Part shown: piece after piece, positions 8,689-17,907 of the stretch
Layout: each line of letters starts with the position of its first letter
Numbering within the stretch: the first letter of the stretch is position 1
NCBI GenBank assembly: GCA_013824245.1
Contig: PNNN01000050.1
Coordinates: forward strand, 1 to 64,000
Direction of reading: 5' to 3'
Source: Chlorobiaceae bacterium
Lineage (GTDB): Bacteria > Bacteroidota > Ignavibacteria > UBA10030 > SZUA-254
Length of the DNA: 64,000 nucleotides
Notes under the pieces: generated by a model
The model's database searches: none
The model's input: the letters and a program-made list of their open reading frames with translations, nothing else
What the model was told of the DNA's origin: nothing
Position numbers and translations under genes: made by a program

Positions 8689-11600
8689 TCACCTCGCCAG
8701 CAGCATTTTCTTAATCTGAACGAACGACTTCGTTTGATCGTTTATTCCGGTTGCTTCCAACTTATAAAAATATACCCCGCTTGCTACTACGCTCGCATCC
8801 CACTCTACCGAATGAAATCCTTCATCTGTTGTTTCATCAACAAGGACGGATACAATCTCTCCTAATATGTTGTAAACAGATAGACGAACTTTGCTTTCAA
8901 CAGGCAATTCGTATGCGATTGAAGTAACAGGATTGAATGGATTTGGGTAATTTTGATGTAAAATATATTCAGTCGGAATTTCACTTCGATCTATTAAAAT
9001 TAATGAAATTTTTGTGTTGTTAGGATCTAAATTATTTATTTCTCCATTTCCGGTTAATTTAACATTCCTTGTCTTTTTACCGGATTCCTGAATTTGCAGT
9101 TTAACTATCTCATCGGTAATAAAAGTTGAATTCCACTGAACATTGATAAGTGAACCCGTTCCGTTTATTTGAATCGGGAACTGTAATTGTTTGCCAATGG
9201 GAGTTGAATACGTTTCGGCAAATTGTTGAGATTTAAAACGCACATCGAATACATCTTCGGGCGGAGATGGTGGCAAATCAAATGTCAAACTCGATTCTCC
9301 ATTCTTGACGCCGTAATAGAGAGTGCGTTTCTGACCCATCTGATTTTCAAAAATAATCTCGTTAAAAGAATTCATCCGTTCTGCAATTTGAGTGGGACGA
9401 TTTTGTGCTGTTATTAAAGTCGGCGTCCAGGCAATCCTGAGTTTACCAGCCGGACTTACCTTCACCCAATAACCTCTACCCGGGAATATCGAGTCGGCAA
9501 ATGAATATCCATCATTGTATCCGAAGAAATTCGTTTGGATAGATGTTCCGATTCCGGTGATCGATGAGATGTTAATACCATGCGAGAGCGAACCGATAAT
9601 ATTCCATCCATCCACAACATCGATAGTATCTTCATAACGAGGTCTCCCTTCAACCAATACGGTTTCCGGATTTGCAAACTTCAGCCAATACCCCGAACCG
9701 GGTAACATCCGCGCGGACGACTGATAGCCACTTTCGGTATAACGATAAGCACCGCCGGTGGAACCCGGGAAAAGAACTGAGGTAGAATCGTTCACCGCAC
9801 CAACAGGATTTGAAACAAGATTCCATCTTTCAATGATTGGAATCTCTACAACTTCGGTTGGCTGAAGTACCGAAACAGTGTATGCTCTTGTGCCCGAACA
9901 ATCATTAGCATCTGTTGCATTGATGGTGAAATTAAAAGTACCCGCATAAGATAATGTTCCGGAAACTATTCCATCCGAACTTAATGTCAATCCATCAGGC
10001 AGATTACCGCTAATCATTGTAAACGAATACGGAGATGTGCCGCCGCTTGCGGTCATTATTTGTGAATAAAATTTACTGATTGAATCATCGGGTAAAATTG
10101 TTGGTGCAATAGTTATGTTCGGGCAATCAATCGTGAGTGAATATTCTCGACTTCCTGTACATAAGTTCGCATCGGTTGCAGTCGCCGTGAAAATGAACTG
10201 ACCTCGAACTGTTGGAGTGCCTGAAAGATTCCCGCCCGATGCGAGTGTAATCCCATTCGGAAGCGCTCCCGATAATACTGAATATGAATATGGAGAAACA
10301 CCACCCGTAGCAGTTATAGTTTGATTATAATAATTGTTTTGAATACCATTTGATAAACTTGTTGGTGTTAATGTAATCGTCGGACAGACGAATTCGGCAA
10401 CATTTATATCGATAGTGTCAACCCCTGATCTTGATTGAGCATCCGAAACAACTAACGGTAATTGTTTTAAACCGATTGAAGTTCCGGTTGGAACAGAAGC
10501 TTGGAAACTGAACACATTATCACCAGTCGCTACATCTCCGTTTGTACCGTCATCATAAAATTGCTGTGTGGAGCTTCCGCCAATTGCTGACAGATCACCG
10601 GTTACGGTTAAATTGGAACTTGCCGGATTGGTTCCCGGGGTTACCGCACTCGTTAGCAAAGTCGCATCCTCAATAAACACAGTCGATGGATTTGCGTTTC
10701 CCGCAATCACCGGATTGGTTGGTAAAAGTGTAGCTGACGGCGTTAGAGAGAAGTCGTCTACAGCAAGTCCATCATCAGCACCAGTTACATCTTTATCTGT
10801 CCATTTAATAAAAAATGTTGATCCATCCGTAATATTCAATCCGTTTATTGATCCGGTAATTGTTCGACGATTCGCGGAGGAATTTCCATCGAACGCACCA
10901 ATGGTTCCGCTTGTTATCGGAGTAGCAAAATCAAAAGAAGAATAGCGCGCATAAGTACCCGTTGTTAAACTTGTTGCATTGGTTGATAATTGAAATTGAA
11001 TAGTATCGGTTCTGCCCGTTGCGCCTAATCTCCACTCTTCTCCTGTATAAGATATTGTGAGAGATATAATTGTACTACCGGTACTGTTAGTGAAACTCCC
11101 ACCATAAACCGGCACCAGAGTGCTGCTCAACAATGCGCCCATTGCTCTATCGCTGCTCGATGTCGTCCCAAAACTATAACTGTCACCTGCAGTTCCCGAT
11201 CCGTTTCCTGCTGTGTAGGTTGTATTGGCATTCGATCCGGTTTCCGTAAACATCCAACCCGTTGGCATCGCACTCGATGTTCCGCTGCTTGCAAGTGTAT
11301 TAAAATCTTGTGTGTATGCTGTTCCTAATGTTGTAAGAACAATTGTATTTCCCGGATTGGAGTTAATTACAACTGAATATGGAAGAGTTCCAATGCATAA
11401 ACTTGCATCCGAAGCAGTGACGGTAAAATTATATGTTCCGGATGAACTTGGAGTACCGCTTAAAACGCCAAGCGAAGTCAAGGATAATCCGGAAGGCAGC
11501 GATCCGCTTGTTACTGAAAAAGAATATGGTGCTGTTCCACCACTGGCGGTGATTGTTTGATTGTATGCTGAACTCACCATTCCTGAAGGAAGTGTGGAAG

Positions 11601-13875
11601 GAGAAAGCGTTATTGATGGACAGCCGCCAATGATTAAAGTGTATGGCTGACTGCCTGTACAAGTATTTTGATCGGCTGCTGTAATTGCAAAATTGTATGA
11701 TCCGGATGTTATTGGTGTCCCCGATAGAATACCTCCACTGCTCAGCGAAATACCACCAGGCAATGTTCCGCTTGAAATGGAATAAGAATATGGAGTAGCA
11801 CCACCCGAAGCAATTATAGTTTGTGAATATAAATTTCCCAACGAACCGTCTGGTAATGTTGTTGGAGAAAGTGTAATTGTTGGACATGAAGAATTGTTTA
11901 TAGTTAGAATTCCTGTTGCGCTTATTGCCAATTGACCATCAGGATTTGTAACAGTGATTGTTCTTGCGCCGGTTGTAGCGTCGCTTGCGATAGATACATT
12001 AACGGTGATTGTTGTAGGATTGGTAAACGTAATACTATTGATTGTTACTCCACTACCGTTTACAACAGCATTAAGTCGATTTACAAATCCAGTTCCAGGA
12101 TCGTAAAATCCAGAACCGGAAGCTGATGTCCCCGTAACAGTTAAATTGACATTAGAAGTGCCTGTATTAACCGTTGTCGGAGAAACGCTCGATGGAATTG
12201 CCGGCGGTGGAGCCAGTAATTGCACTACGCGCAAGCCCCAAGAATTAGTTGTGTTGCAATATTCCTGGAATGTCCACATCGTCATATCATCCGCCGGATC
12301 TACAACCACCTGCGAGTAATCACCCCAGCGCTGATTATCGTTGGCTTCCACATTGTATGCTGTTGAACTCGCGAAAGCTATAGTAGGCGACTGGGTTGTT
12401 CCGAGTACATCACCAGATAATCTTCCAGCAACAGCTACTCCGGCGTAATCGCTCAAACCCGCGTAACTGCACCCTAATGCCATGTGTCCTTGTCCGCTCG
12501 CCGCAACACTTGGAATCCAGTAACCGCGCGGACTGGTTGTTGCAGAACTGAACAAAGTTCCTGATTGCTTCAATGATGGCGTGGATGATAAATTAATTAT
12601 TTCATACCATCTCGATCCGTTTCGCCCACCACTGGTTGCACCAACTCCGCTTGTGTTCACCTCGATATTATGCGCAGTCCATAAACTTATTTCTCCGGTA
12701 AGTTTATTTTTCTTCATCTGTGCTGCATACAATCTATCGTCTAATGCATCGAGGCGGCGATTGGATGCTGATCCAAGAACCACTTGTGGAATCGGATAGA
12801 CCGTTGTGGGAACCGTAAGTTCGATATTACCCGATAGTGTTGGCGTACCACCGGGATTTGTAACACGCCGTATGATTAATTTCGAAAATGTGATGGCATC
12901 AACACCAATAAAGTAACCTTCAGTTGCAGTCGGATCGTCATTATGCACACCTTGTGGTGTAAAAGGTCCGGTCGTAGAGCCGTTTGTCAATCCGCGGAAC
13001 GCAGTTACGGTTAATGAACCGGTTAACAAATCGGATTTGCGAACAATATAAACACTTGTTCCAATAAAAGCGCTTGTAACCGAATTAAAAATATTCGCAC
13101 CTATGTAAATAGCATTCGCATCTATGCCGAGTGTTGGATAATCTGCAAAACCGCCTGTATCCACATTTGGTGTCGCGCCAACCTGATCGTTCTGGAATTG
13201 AAAAAATGTGAAGCTTGATGTGTTTGTGATAGTTGATCCCGAGCTGACCGCTATTAAAACCCTATTTGCACCGGAAGCCGGCATATTGATTATTACCACA
13301 AACCATCTGCCGCTGATCCTATCATATCTAACGTGCGGATCTGTTACGTCTGCGCCGTTGCGCACCGATGTCCAGAATGTATTGTCAGAAACATCAAGTC
13401 CACCAACAGTTCCATTCTTATTAAAAACTCTAATCCTGCCATTGACGTGAATAAGAACCTGAGTCGGTCCCACATCTCCATTGCAATCCGGCGGTATGTA
13501 TCCCGATGCTTCGGAAATTTGAGTTGCCAAGAAAGATGTTCCAACTGTTTGCGGAGCCATCGCATTGTTAAGTTCGTATTGTTGAACTTCTTTCTCATTA
13601 ACAGGCCATTGAGACACTGCCGGGGCGGAAAGATTTTGCTCGGTCTTGTGCGGCAAATGATATTCTTCTCTCCTTGGTCGTATGGCGAATGGGAGCTTCG
13701 CAGATAATTCTTCGCGTTTCACGATTTGACTCACAACTTCAGTGACTCCCCTATCTCCATGCCAGGGTATGCCTACAACGCTTTTATCGTTAAGAACCTG
13801 AGAAATTGCATCTGAAAATATTATTGAATTTAGAATTATTGAAAGATTCAGAATAAATGTTACATATGATTTCAT
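8689..13875 (-). CDS. Giant secreted protein with four He_PIG-type Ig repeats and T9SS type A sorting domain
   Basis: A 1728-residue T9SS cargo protein with an N-terminal signal peptide (about 1-25). Residues about 110-560 form a beta-rich region with no family I can name. They are followed by four repeats of about 85 residues in the putative-Ig (He_PIG) style, two near 650-820 and two near 1140-1300. Each starts CP-x-I-T and carries a YxQTI/M-x-A-(S/T)-GG-x-x-PYS(Y/F) core and a G-x-L-S-G-T element. Between the pairs (about 830-1130) are a jelly-roll-like segment and a stretch ending in DTIDINVAE. The last 80 residues are a T9SS type A domain: HQNYPNPFNPV, LSVYNILGEIV, G-F-H-S-V-E-W-D and G-V-Y-F-Y-K-L. 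It is likely a surface adhesin or enzyme scaffold. No catalytic motif seen. Confidence 0.85.
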   Translation of the reverse strand: MKSYVTFILNLSIILNSIIFSDAISQVLNDKSVVGIPWHGDRGVTEVVSQIVKREELSAKLPFAIRPRREEYHLPHKTEQNLSAPAVSQWPVNEKEVQQYELNNAMAPQTVGTSFLATQISEASGYIPPDCNGDVGPTQVLIHVNGRIRVFNKNGTVGGLDVSDNTFWTSVRNGADVTDPHVRYDRISGRWFVVIINMPASGANRVLIAVSSGSTITNTSSFTFFQFQNDQVGATPNVDTGGFADYPTLGIDANAIYIGANIFNSVTSAFIGTSVYIVRKSDLLTGSLTVTAFRGLTNGSTTGPFTPQGVHNDDPTATEGYFIGVDAITFSKLIIRRVTNPGGTPTLSGNIELTVPTTVYPIPQVVLGSASNRRLDALDDRLYAAQMKKNKLTGEISLWTAHNIEVNTSGVGATSGGRNGSRWYEIINLSSTPSLKQSGTLFSSATTSPRGYWIPSVAASGQGHMALGCSYAGLSDYAGVAVAGRLSGDVLGTTQSPTIAFASSTAYNVEANDNQRWGDYSQVVVDPADDMTMWTFQEYCNTTNSWGLRVVQLLAPPPAIPSSVSPTTVNTGTSNVNLTVTGTSASGSGFYDPGTGFVNRLNAVVNGSGVTINSITFTNPTTITVNVSIASDATTGARTITVTNPDGQLAISATGILTINNSSCPTITLSPTTLPDGSLGNLYSQTIIASGGATPYSYSISSGTLPGGISLSSGGILSGTPITSGSYNFAITAADQNTCTGSQPYTLIIGGCPSITLSPSTLPSGMVSSAYNQTITASGGTAPYSFSVTSGSLPSGLSLTSLGVLSGTPSSSGTYNFTVTASDASLCIGTLPYSVVINSNPGNTIVLTTLGTAYTQDFNTLASSGTSSAMPTGWMFTETGSNANTTYTAGNGSGTAGDSYSFGTTSSSDRAMGALLSSTLVPVYGGSFTNSTGSTIISLTISYTGEEWRLGATGRTDTIQFQLSTNATSLTTGTYARYSSFDFATPITSGTIGAFDGNSSANRRTITGSINGLNITDGSTFFIKWTDKDVTGADDGLAVDDFSLTPSATLLPTNPVIAGNANPSTVFIEDATLLTSAVTPGTNPASSNLTVTGDLSAIGGSSTQQFYDDGTNGDVATGDNVFSFQASVPTGTSIGLKQLPLVVSDAQSRSGVDTIDINVAEFVCPTITLTPTSLSNGIQNNYYNQTITATGGVSPYSYSVLSGALPNGITLASGGNLSGTPTVRGQFIFTATATDANLCTGSREYSLTIDCPNITIAPTILPDDSISKFYSQIMTASGGTSPYSFTMISGNLPDGLTLSSDGIVSGTLSYAGTFNFTINATDANDCSGTRAYTVSVLQPTEVVEIPIIERWNLVSNPVGAVNDSTSVLFPGSTGGAYRYTESGYQSSARMLPGSGYWLKFANPETVLVEGRPRYEDTIDVVDGWNIIGSLSHGINISSITGIGTSIQTNFFGYNDGYSFADSIFPGRGYWVKVSPAGKLRIAWTPTLITAQNRPTQIAERMNSFNEIIFENQMGQKRTLYYGVKNGESSLTFDLPPSPPEDVFDVRFKSQQFAETYSTPIGKQLQFPIQINGTGSLINVQWNSTFITDEIVKLQIQESGKKTRNVKLTGNGEINNLDPNNTKISLILIDRSEIPTEYILHQNYPNPFNPVTSIAYELPVESKVRLSVYNILGEIVSVLVDETTDEGFHSVEWDASVVASGVYFYKLEATGINDQTKSFVQIKKMLLAR

Positions 13876-14403
13876 GAATAAACCGGAATAGTTTTGTGTA
13901 ATAATTAATTAACAATAAAAGAGGAACCATCGTTCATCGAGCGACGGTTATCAACTCGAGGGGAGATTCATCTCTGAATTATACAGAAGTTTTAAAAAAA
14001 CGGCGCAAACAGCAGGAAATCACCGTCTTATACTATTAAGGTAACAAAGTTATTTCGCTCAAACAAGAATTTAAATCACATAAATTTCGCGGCAGATGTC
14101 TTTAACTTGATTTCTTTGAACGGAGAAGAAGGGCTGTTTTCATCGCAGATGAGCGATTTGCCTCTGATGCTTGTTGGTTTTGCAATATTCGGCGATTTCT
14201 GTAATTAGGCGATGTGTAATATTAGCCAATTGATTGATGGTGAACATTCGTTTCCATCGATCTTTTATATGTTTTTTTTATTTAGATAAAGAAAATGAGA
14301 GTTTTTCACAAATCTATTTGTGTAACTTTTTTATATCTCATTCGTTCCACATGATAGTTTCTTTAACCCAACATGATTTTTAAGAATATTTGTTAGTAAA
14401 GTT
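13876..14403. other. Divergent intergenic region without a recognisable gene
   Basis: About 528 bp between two divergent surface-protein genes. I found only a weak imperfect palindrome (AACC...GGTT, about 13925-13949). There is no good promoter pair and no ORF with plausible coding character. It presumably holds regulatory DNA for both genes, or a decayed gene. Confidence 0.5.
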
Positions 14404-16575
14404 ATGAATCGATTGATAATTATTTTTTTGATTTTAATACCTCTCACGTTAATATCGGCAGAAAAATCTTTTCAGCTTAAAAAAATTAACGGCACATTGA
14501 ATATTGATGGAGTAATAGACCCTTTGTGGTCGGAAGCCGATTCGCTGAGTGATTTCATACAATTCCAACCGTATAATGGTAAAACACCAACACAAAAGAC
14601 CACCGCGAAATGCTTAACCACGGAGGATGCGCTTTATTGCCTCATGGTGTGTGTTGACGATAAGACCAGTTATCAATTGAACACCGGTGTTCTCGATAAT
14701 TATGGGGGTGATATGGTCTCGATAATGCTCGATACTTTCGGTGATAAACGAACTGCGTACAAATTTGCTGTTAACGCAGCCGGTGTACGCGGTGATTGTC
14801 GGTTGTTGGACGATGCCCGCAACCGCGACTATAGCTGGGATGGTGTTTGGTTCGCAACAAGTAAAGTTTACGATTGGGGATATATCGTTGAAATGGAAAT
14901 TCCGTACCGTTCCATTCAGTATAATGAGCAGCTCTCAGAATGGGGTTTAGATTTCGACAGATGGATTCCTGCCGCAACAGAAGATATTTACTGGTGTAAT
15001 TATGAAGAAAATGAAGGTCAACGGATTTCCAAGTTTGGTAAAATGGTTTTCGATAATTTTAAACCGAGTGTAAAAGGACTAAATTTAGAAATTTATCCGG
15101 TTGGAATTGCGAAGGCAACTTATCTTCACGACAATAAATATAAGGTTGATCCAAACGCAGGCATAGATATTTTTTATAACCCATCTCAAAAGCTGACATT
15201 TCAATTAACCGGTAACCCAGATTTCGCACAGATCGAAGCAGATCCTTTCGAGTTTAATATCTCGCGCTACGAAACATATTTTTCTGAAAGAAGACCTTTC
15301 TTCACAGAAGGAAACGAAGTCTTTTCACCATCGGGCAGACAACGCAACTCAGGATTCTACCAACCAATGGAATTATTTTACTCGCGTAGAATCGGGAAGA
15401 AACTTCCCGATGGTTCCGAAGTACCGTTAATTGCCGGATCAAAAGTGTTCGGCCGGCTTGAAGATTTTGAGTACGGAGGATTTGTCGCGATGACGGATGA
15501 AACGGAATACAAAAAAGACGAAATCTATCAAAAAGAAAATAAAGCATACTTTGGACTTGGAAGAATTAAAAAACAAATTTTAGAAAACTCTTCCCTCGGC
15601 ATTCTGGTGGCGGCAAAACACTCGGCAAATGATGATAACGGTTTTATTGATATTGATGGAGCGTTCCGCGGATCCGACTGGCAGTTCGCGTATCAACTCG
15701 CCGAATCTTTCAATGATAAACAGGGCGGCTTTGCAGCTTCAGCCGGCGGTACGATAACAAAAGAGAGTTGGTTTACCGGCATTAAAGGAAGAACAATCAC
15801 ACAAAATTTCAATGTCGATCAAATAGGGTTTGTACCATGGAAAGGTACGGCACAACTTGTTGCGCTTTCAGGACCGCGCTGGTATTATAAAGAGGGTACA
15901 ATCCGTGAAATTATGATTTATGGTGGTGGTTTTTATGGCTATGAGGATGCAGATAACGCTCCGGATTTCTCAGGATTAATCGGTTACAATATGCAGTTCC
16001 GTTCGAACTGGGGTTTTGAGATTAACTTTAATCAAGGAAAGTCCAAAGACAACGGTGTGAAATATAATTCAACCTCGGTAAATTTCTCAACATGGTTCCA
16101 TACTTCACCCAAATGGAATGGAAATATTTGGGGCGGATATGAGAAGACATATAATTTCTATCGGGGATATTTGTCTTATTATTCATGGCTCGGAAGTGAA
16201 TTCAGTTGGCGTCCGTTTAATATTTTGGGTATCGGCAGTTCCATTAATATGTTCATCGAAGGAGACCCGAATAATAATATTCAAGATATAACTTACAATA
16301 CCAGACCTTATTTCTCTTTTACGCCAATAAATGATCTGAATATCCGTTGCTATTTCGACAATGTTTTCGTTCGTTCCACCGATCGTTTTCAGCAGCTCAT
16401 TGCCGGATTCCTACTTTCATACAATTTCCTGCCGAAAAGTTGGATATATTTAGCATTGAACGAAATCCAAGACCGCGGCGATGAGTTTGATTCCGGTCTA
16501 AATTTATTGCCGAATAGAATGCACACAACAAGCAGAGCCGGAGTTCTCAAAGTGAAGTATCTTTATTACTTCTGA
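14404..16575 (+). CDS. DUF5916 outer-membrane protein with N-terminal CBM9-like domain
   Basis: A 723-residue secreted protein. After a signal peptide (1-19, ending LISAEK), residues about 25-200 resemble the carbohydrate-binding family 9 fold that heads DUF5916 proteins: INGTLNIDGVIDPLW, then DALYCLMVCVDD and V-E-M-E-I-P-Y-R-S. The rest fits the DUF5916 body, which is predicted to be a beta-barrel; FSERRPFFTEGNEVF and the aromatic C-terminal strand region (VLKVKYLYYF) are typical. Family members are widespread in Bacteroidota, and their substrates are unclear; the CBM-like head suggests glycan contact. The gene stands alone, divergent from the giant T9SS cargo gene, followed by a palindrome-rich spacer. 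The family call is firm; the function is inference. Confidence 0.85.
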   Translation: MNRLIIIFLILIPLTLISAEKSFQLKKINGTLNIDGVIDPLWSEADSLSDFIQFQPYNGKTPTQKTTAKCLTTEDALYCLMVCVDDKTSYQLNTGVLDNYGGDMVSIMLDTFGDKRTAYKFAVNAAGVRGDCRLLDDARNRDYSWDGVWFATSKVYDWGYIVEMEIPYRSIQYNEQLSEWGLDFDRWIPAATEDIYWCNYEENEGQRISKFGKMVFDNFKPSVKGLNLEIYPVGIAKATYLHDNKYKVDPNAGIDIFYNPSQKLTFQLTGNPDFAQIEADPFEFNISRYETYFSERRPFFTEGNEVFSPSGRQRNSGFYQPMELFYSRRIGKKLPDGSEVPLIAGSKVFGRLEDFEYGGFVAMTDETEYKKDEIYQKENKAYFGLGRIKKQILENSSLGILVAAKHSANDDNGFIDIDGAFRGSDWQFAYQLAESFNDKQGGFAASAGGTITKESWFTGIKGRTITQNFNVDQIGFVPWKGTAQLVALSGPRWYYKEGTIREIMIYGGGFYGYEDADNAPDFSGLIGYNMQFRSNWGFEINFNQGKSKDNGVKYNSTSVNFSTWFHTSPKWNGNIWGGYEKTYNFYRGYLSYYSWLGSEFSWRPFNILGIGSSINMFIEGDPNNNIQDITYNTRPYFSFTPINDLNIRCYFDNVFVRSTDRFQQLIAGFLLSYNFLPKSWIYLALNEIQDRGDEFDSGLNLLPNRMHTTSRAGVLKVKYLYYF

Positions 16576-16601
16576 TGAAGTGAGAAGCGGCTAACTAAAA
16601 T

Positions 16602-16786
16602 GTTTTCTCGTTACGCTGCCGAAAAACCGGTTACTCGGGAACCACAAAAATTCGCGGTGTAGCCGCGACCTTCATGGTCGCGCTTATTTGCCAACATGGT
16701 GCTGATATTACCAAAAGGGAAACTAAAATGTTCTCTCAATGGATCCCGTCTCGACCACGTCGTGACGGGATGGAGCTGGTAAACCA
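16602..16786. mobile_element. MITE-like element, left copy
   Basis: The left edge is GTTTTCTCGTTAC (16602-16614). The following bases align with the element at 17508-17648 in the same orientation: a ...CGTTACG-C... edge, an ACTCG-GGAACCAC core, and a GTGACGGGAT segment near the right end. The right terminal repeat is degraded here (GGTAAACC instead of GTAACGAGAAAAC), so the right boundary is uncertain. There is no coding capacity, so any movement would need a transposase from elsewhere. Confidence 0.4.
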
Positions 16787-17033
16787 ATTTTTTGATTAAC
16801 TAGAAACATCTGAAATATTCAGAAAATATCAGAGTCATTCCGTCCCGCTGTAAAAGCGGGATCGGAATCTATCAATGATAGACCCTGAAACGAGACTTCG
16901 TCGAGCTCAGTCGAAACGTTCAGGGTGACTCCGTGAGAATTTTTCAGAAGTTTTAACTACCTATTTTCTGGATTCCCGCCTTCGTGGGAATGACAAAGCA
17001 GGCAAAGGAGTGTTAAACAAAAGATAAAAAAAA

Positions 17034-17062
17034 TTGACTTTTTCAATCATTCCTCGTACATT
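17034..17062 (+). promoter_or_regulatory. Sigma-70-like promoter of the response regulator
   Basis: TTGACT (17034-17039), a 17-nt spacer and TACATT (17057-17062). The start would be about 24 nt before the ATG at 17093. Five of six and four of six matches. Confidence 0.5.
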
Positions 17063-17092
17063 AACGGTCATAAAATAAAGGGATGATAAATT

Positions 17093-17464
17093 ATGGAAGC
17101 AAAGCCGAAAATTTTATTTGTTGATGATGATTCTTCGCTTAAAAGGATTTTAGAAAAAATACTGCAAGATGAGGGATATAATGTAGATGTAGCCAGCGAT
17201 GGCAATACCGCTAAGGAAAAGTTACTGCTTCACGATTACGACGTAGCAATTCTCGACAACAACCTGCCGGGAATGAACGCCATTGATGTTTTAAAAGAAA
17301 TAAACCACCCGGATGTTACCGAGAAAGTAATAATGATAACGGCTGTAAACGAGGATGAACTTGCCCGCGAGGGGAAAAAACTCGGCGTGCGCGAGTTTCT
17401 TGCAAAGCCGTTCGACATGGATAAAGTTATTTCCTCCATCCAGCGTATACATTCGTTAAAATAG
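17093..17464 (+). CDS. Orphan single-domain response regulator (CheY-like receiver)
   Basis: A 123-residue protein that is only a receiver domain. The acidic pocket is D11-D12-D13, the phospho-acceptor is D55 (ILDNNLPGMN), the switch residue is T83 (IMITAV), and K105 lies in FLAKPFD. All the key residues are present, so it should be phosphorylatable. There is no output domain, so it would act by protein contact, as in CheY- or Spo0F-like relays. No histidine kinase gene is adjacent; the closest kinase-like gene (52.1-52.7 kb) lacks the acceptor histidine. It sits between two palindromic-repeat regions with matching inverted ends, has its own promoter-like boxes, and is followed by a small hairpin. 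The partner kinase cannot be inferred. Confidence 0.9.
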   Translation: MEAKPKILFVDDDSSLKRILEKILQDEGYNVDVASDGNTAKEKLLLHDYDVAILDNNLPGMNAIDVLKEINHPDVTEKVIMITAVNEDELAREGKKLGVREFLAKPFDMDKVISSIQRIHSLK

Positions 17465-17469
17465 TGCAA

Positions 17470-17488
17470 AGCGAAATGTCATTTCGCT
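17470..17488 (+). terminator. Hairpin after the response regulator
   Basis: Perfect 8-bp arms AGCGAAAT/ATTTCGCT with a 3-nt loop, 6 nt after the stop codon, followed by CTTGTATTT rather than a clean T-run. A plausible but weak intrinsic terminator. Confidence 0.45.
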
Positions 17489-17507
17489 CTTGTATTTACC
17501 CAAAAAA

Positions 17508-17648
17508 GTTCTTTCGTTACGCCAACTTAAAACTATTCACTCGAGAACCACCAAAAGTAGGCGGGTTTTCCCGGCCTGCTGCCTGCCACAGAGACGTCGG
17601 GCAGGCGAGTGTCCGGTCGCGATTAGTGACGGGATGTAACGAGAAAAC
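17508..17648. mobile_element. MITE-like 141-bp element with terminal inverted repeats
   Basis: Left end GTTCTTTCGTTAC (17508-17520), right end GTAACGAGAAAAC (17636-17648). The right end read in reverse is GTTTTCTCGTTAC, matching 11 of 13 bases of the left end and all 13 bases of the left edge of the element at 16602. The interior has an inner palindrome CTGCCTGCC...GGGCAGGC and no coding capacity. This is the pattern of a small non-autonomous transposable or palindromic repeat element. No target-site duplication was convincingly identified. Confidence 0.5.
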
Positions 17649-17907
17649 CTATTTTTGGTCAACCCTTACAAAAAACCGGCGCTCCAATATTGAAGCGCTA
17701 GATAAGCCCTCACCAATAATATTAATTACAAAGCACCAGTGTAGTAGCCGATTATTAATCGGCGTGCCCGATAATCTCATAACGACGATCTCCGCTTGAG
17801 GCGGACTAGTGGTGATCGTCTACTACAGCATAGCAAACCTTGCAAAGGTTACTTCTGCAAGATACTTTCGCAAGGTTGCACAGATTATATTGAAAACTCC
17901 TACACAA
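17649..17907. repeat. Spacer with nested palindromes
   Basis: No gene. GCGCT-cCAATATTGa-AGCGC (about 17680-17699) is a near-perfect palindrome. TGTAGTAG (17740-17747) pairs with CTACTACA (17820-17827) and encloses CCGAT-tatta-ATCGG, GACGATC/GATCGTC and TCCGC/GCGGA, so the 88-bp unit could fold as a clover-like or cruciform structure. Just beyond, AACCTT-GCA-AAGGTT is followed by a partly inverted GCAAGGTT. Confidence 0.6.

Larger units (their letters stand above)
16576..17092. repeat. Intergenic island of palindromic interspersed repeats
   Basis: No gene in 517 bp, but at least five separate palindromes. They are CGCGACC-ttcat-GGTCGCG (16664-16682), ATCCCGTC/GACGGGAT (16743-16750 and 16764-16771), a nested hairpin around AAGCGGGA (16837-16868), CCCTGAAACG/CGTTCAGGG (16883-16925) and ATTCCC/GGGAAT (16972-16991). 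Each resembles the short intergenic repeats seen in many environmental genomes. Two near-copies of AACTAAAATGTTYTCTC (about 16593 and 16720) show internal duplication. The 3' end of the spacer holds the response-regulator promoter. Confidence 0.7.

Noticed and set aside
8689-13875. T9SS machinery genes near the sorted proteins
   Set aside because: None of the Por/Gld secretion components is recognisable in this window; only cargo proteins are present.
17464-17799. An open frame of 111 codons on the plus strand after the response regulator
   Set aside because: It overlaps the hairpin and the MITE-like element, shows no protein-like pattern and is explained by stop-poor repeat DNA.
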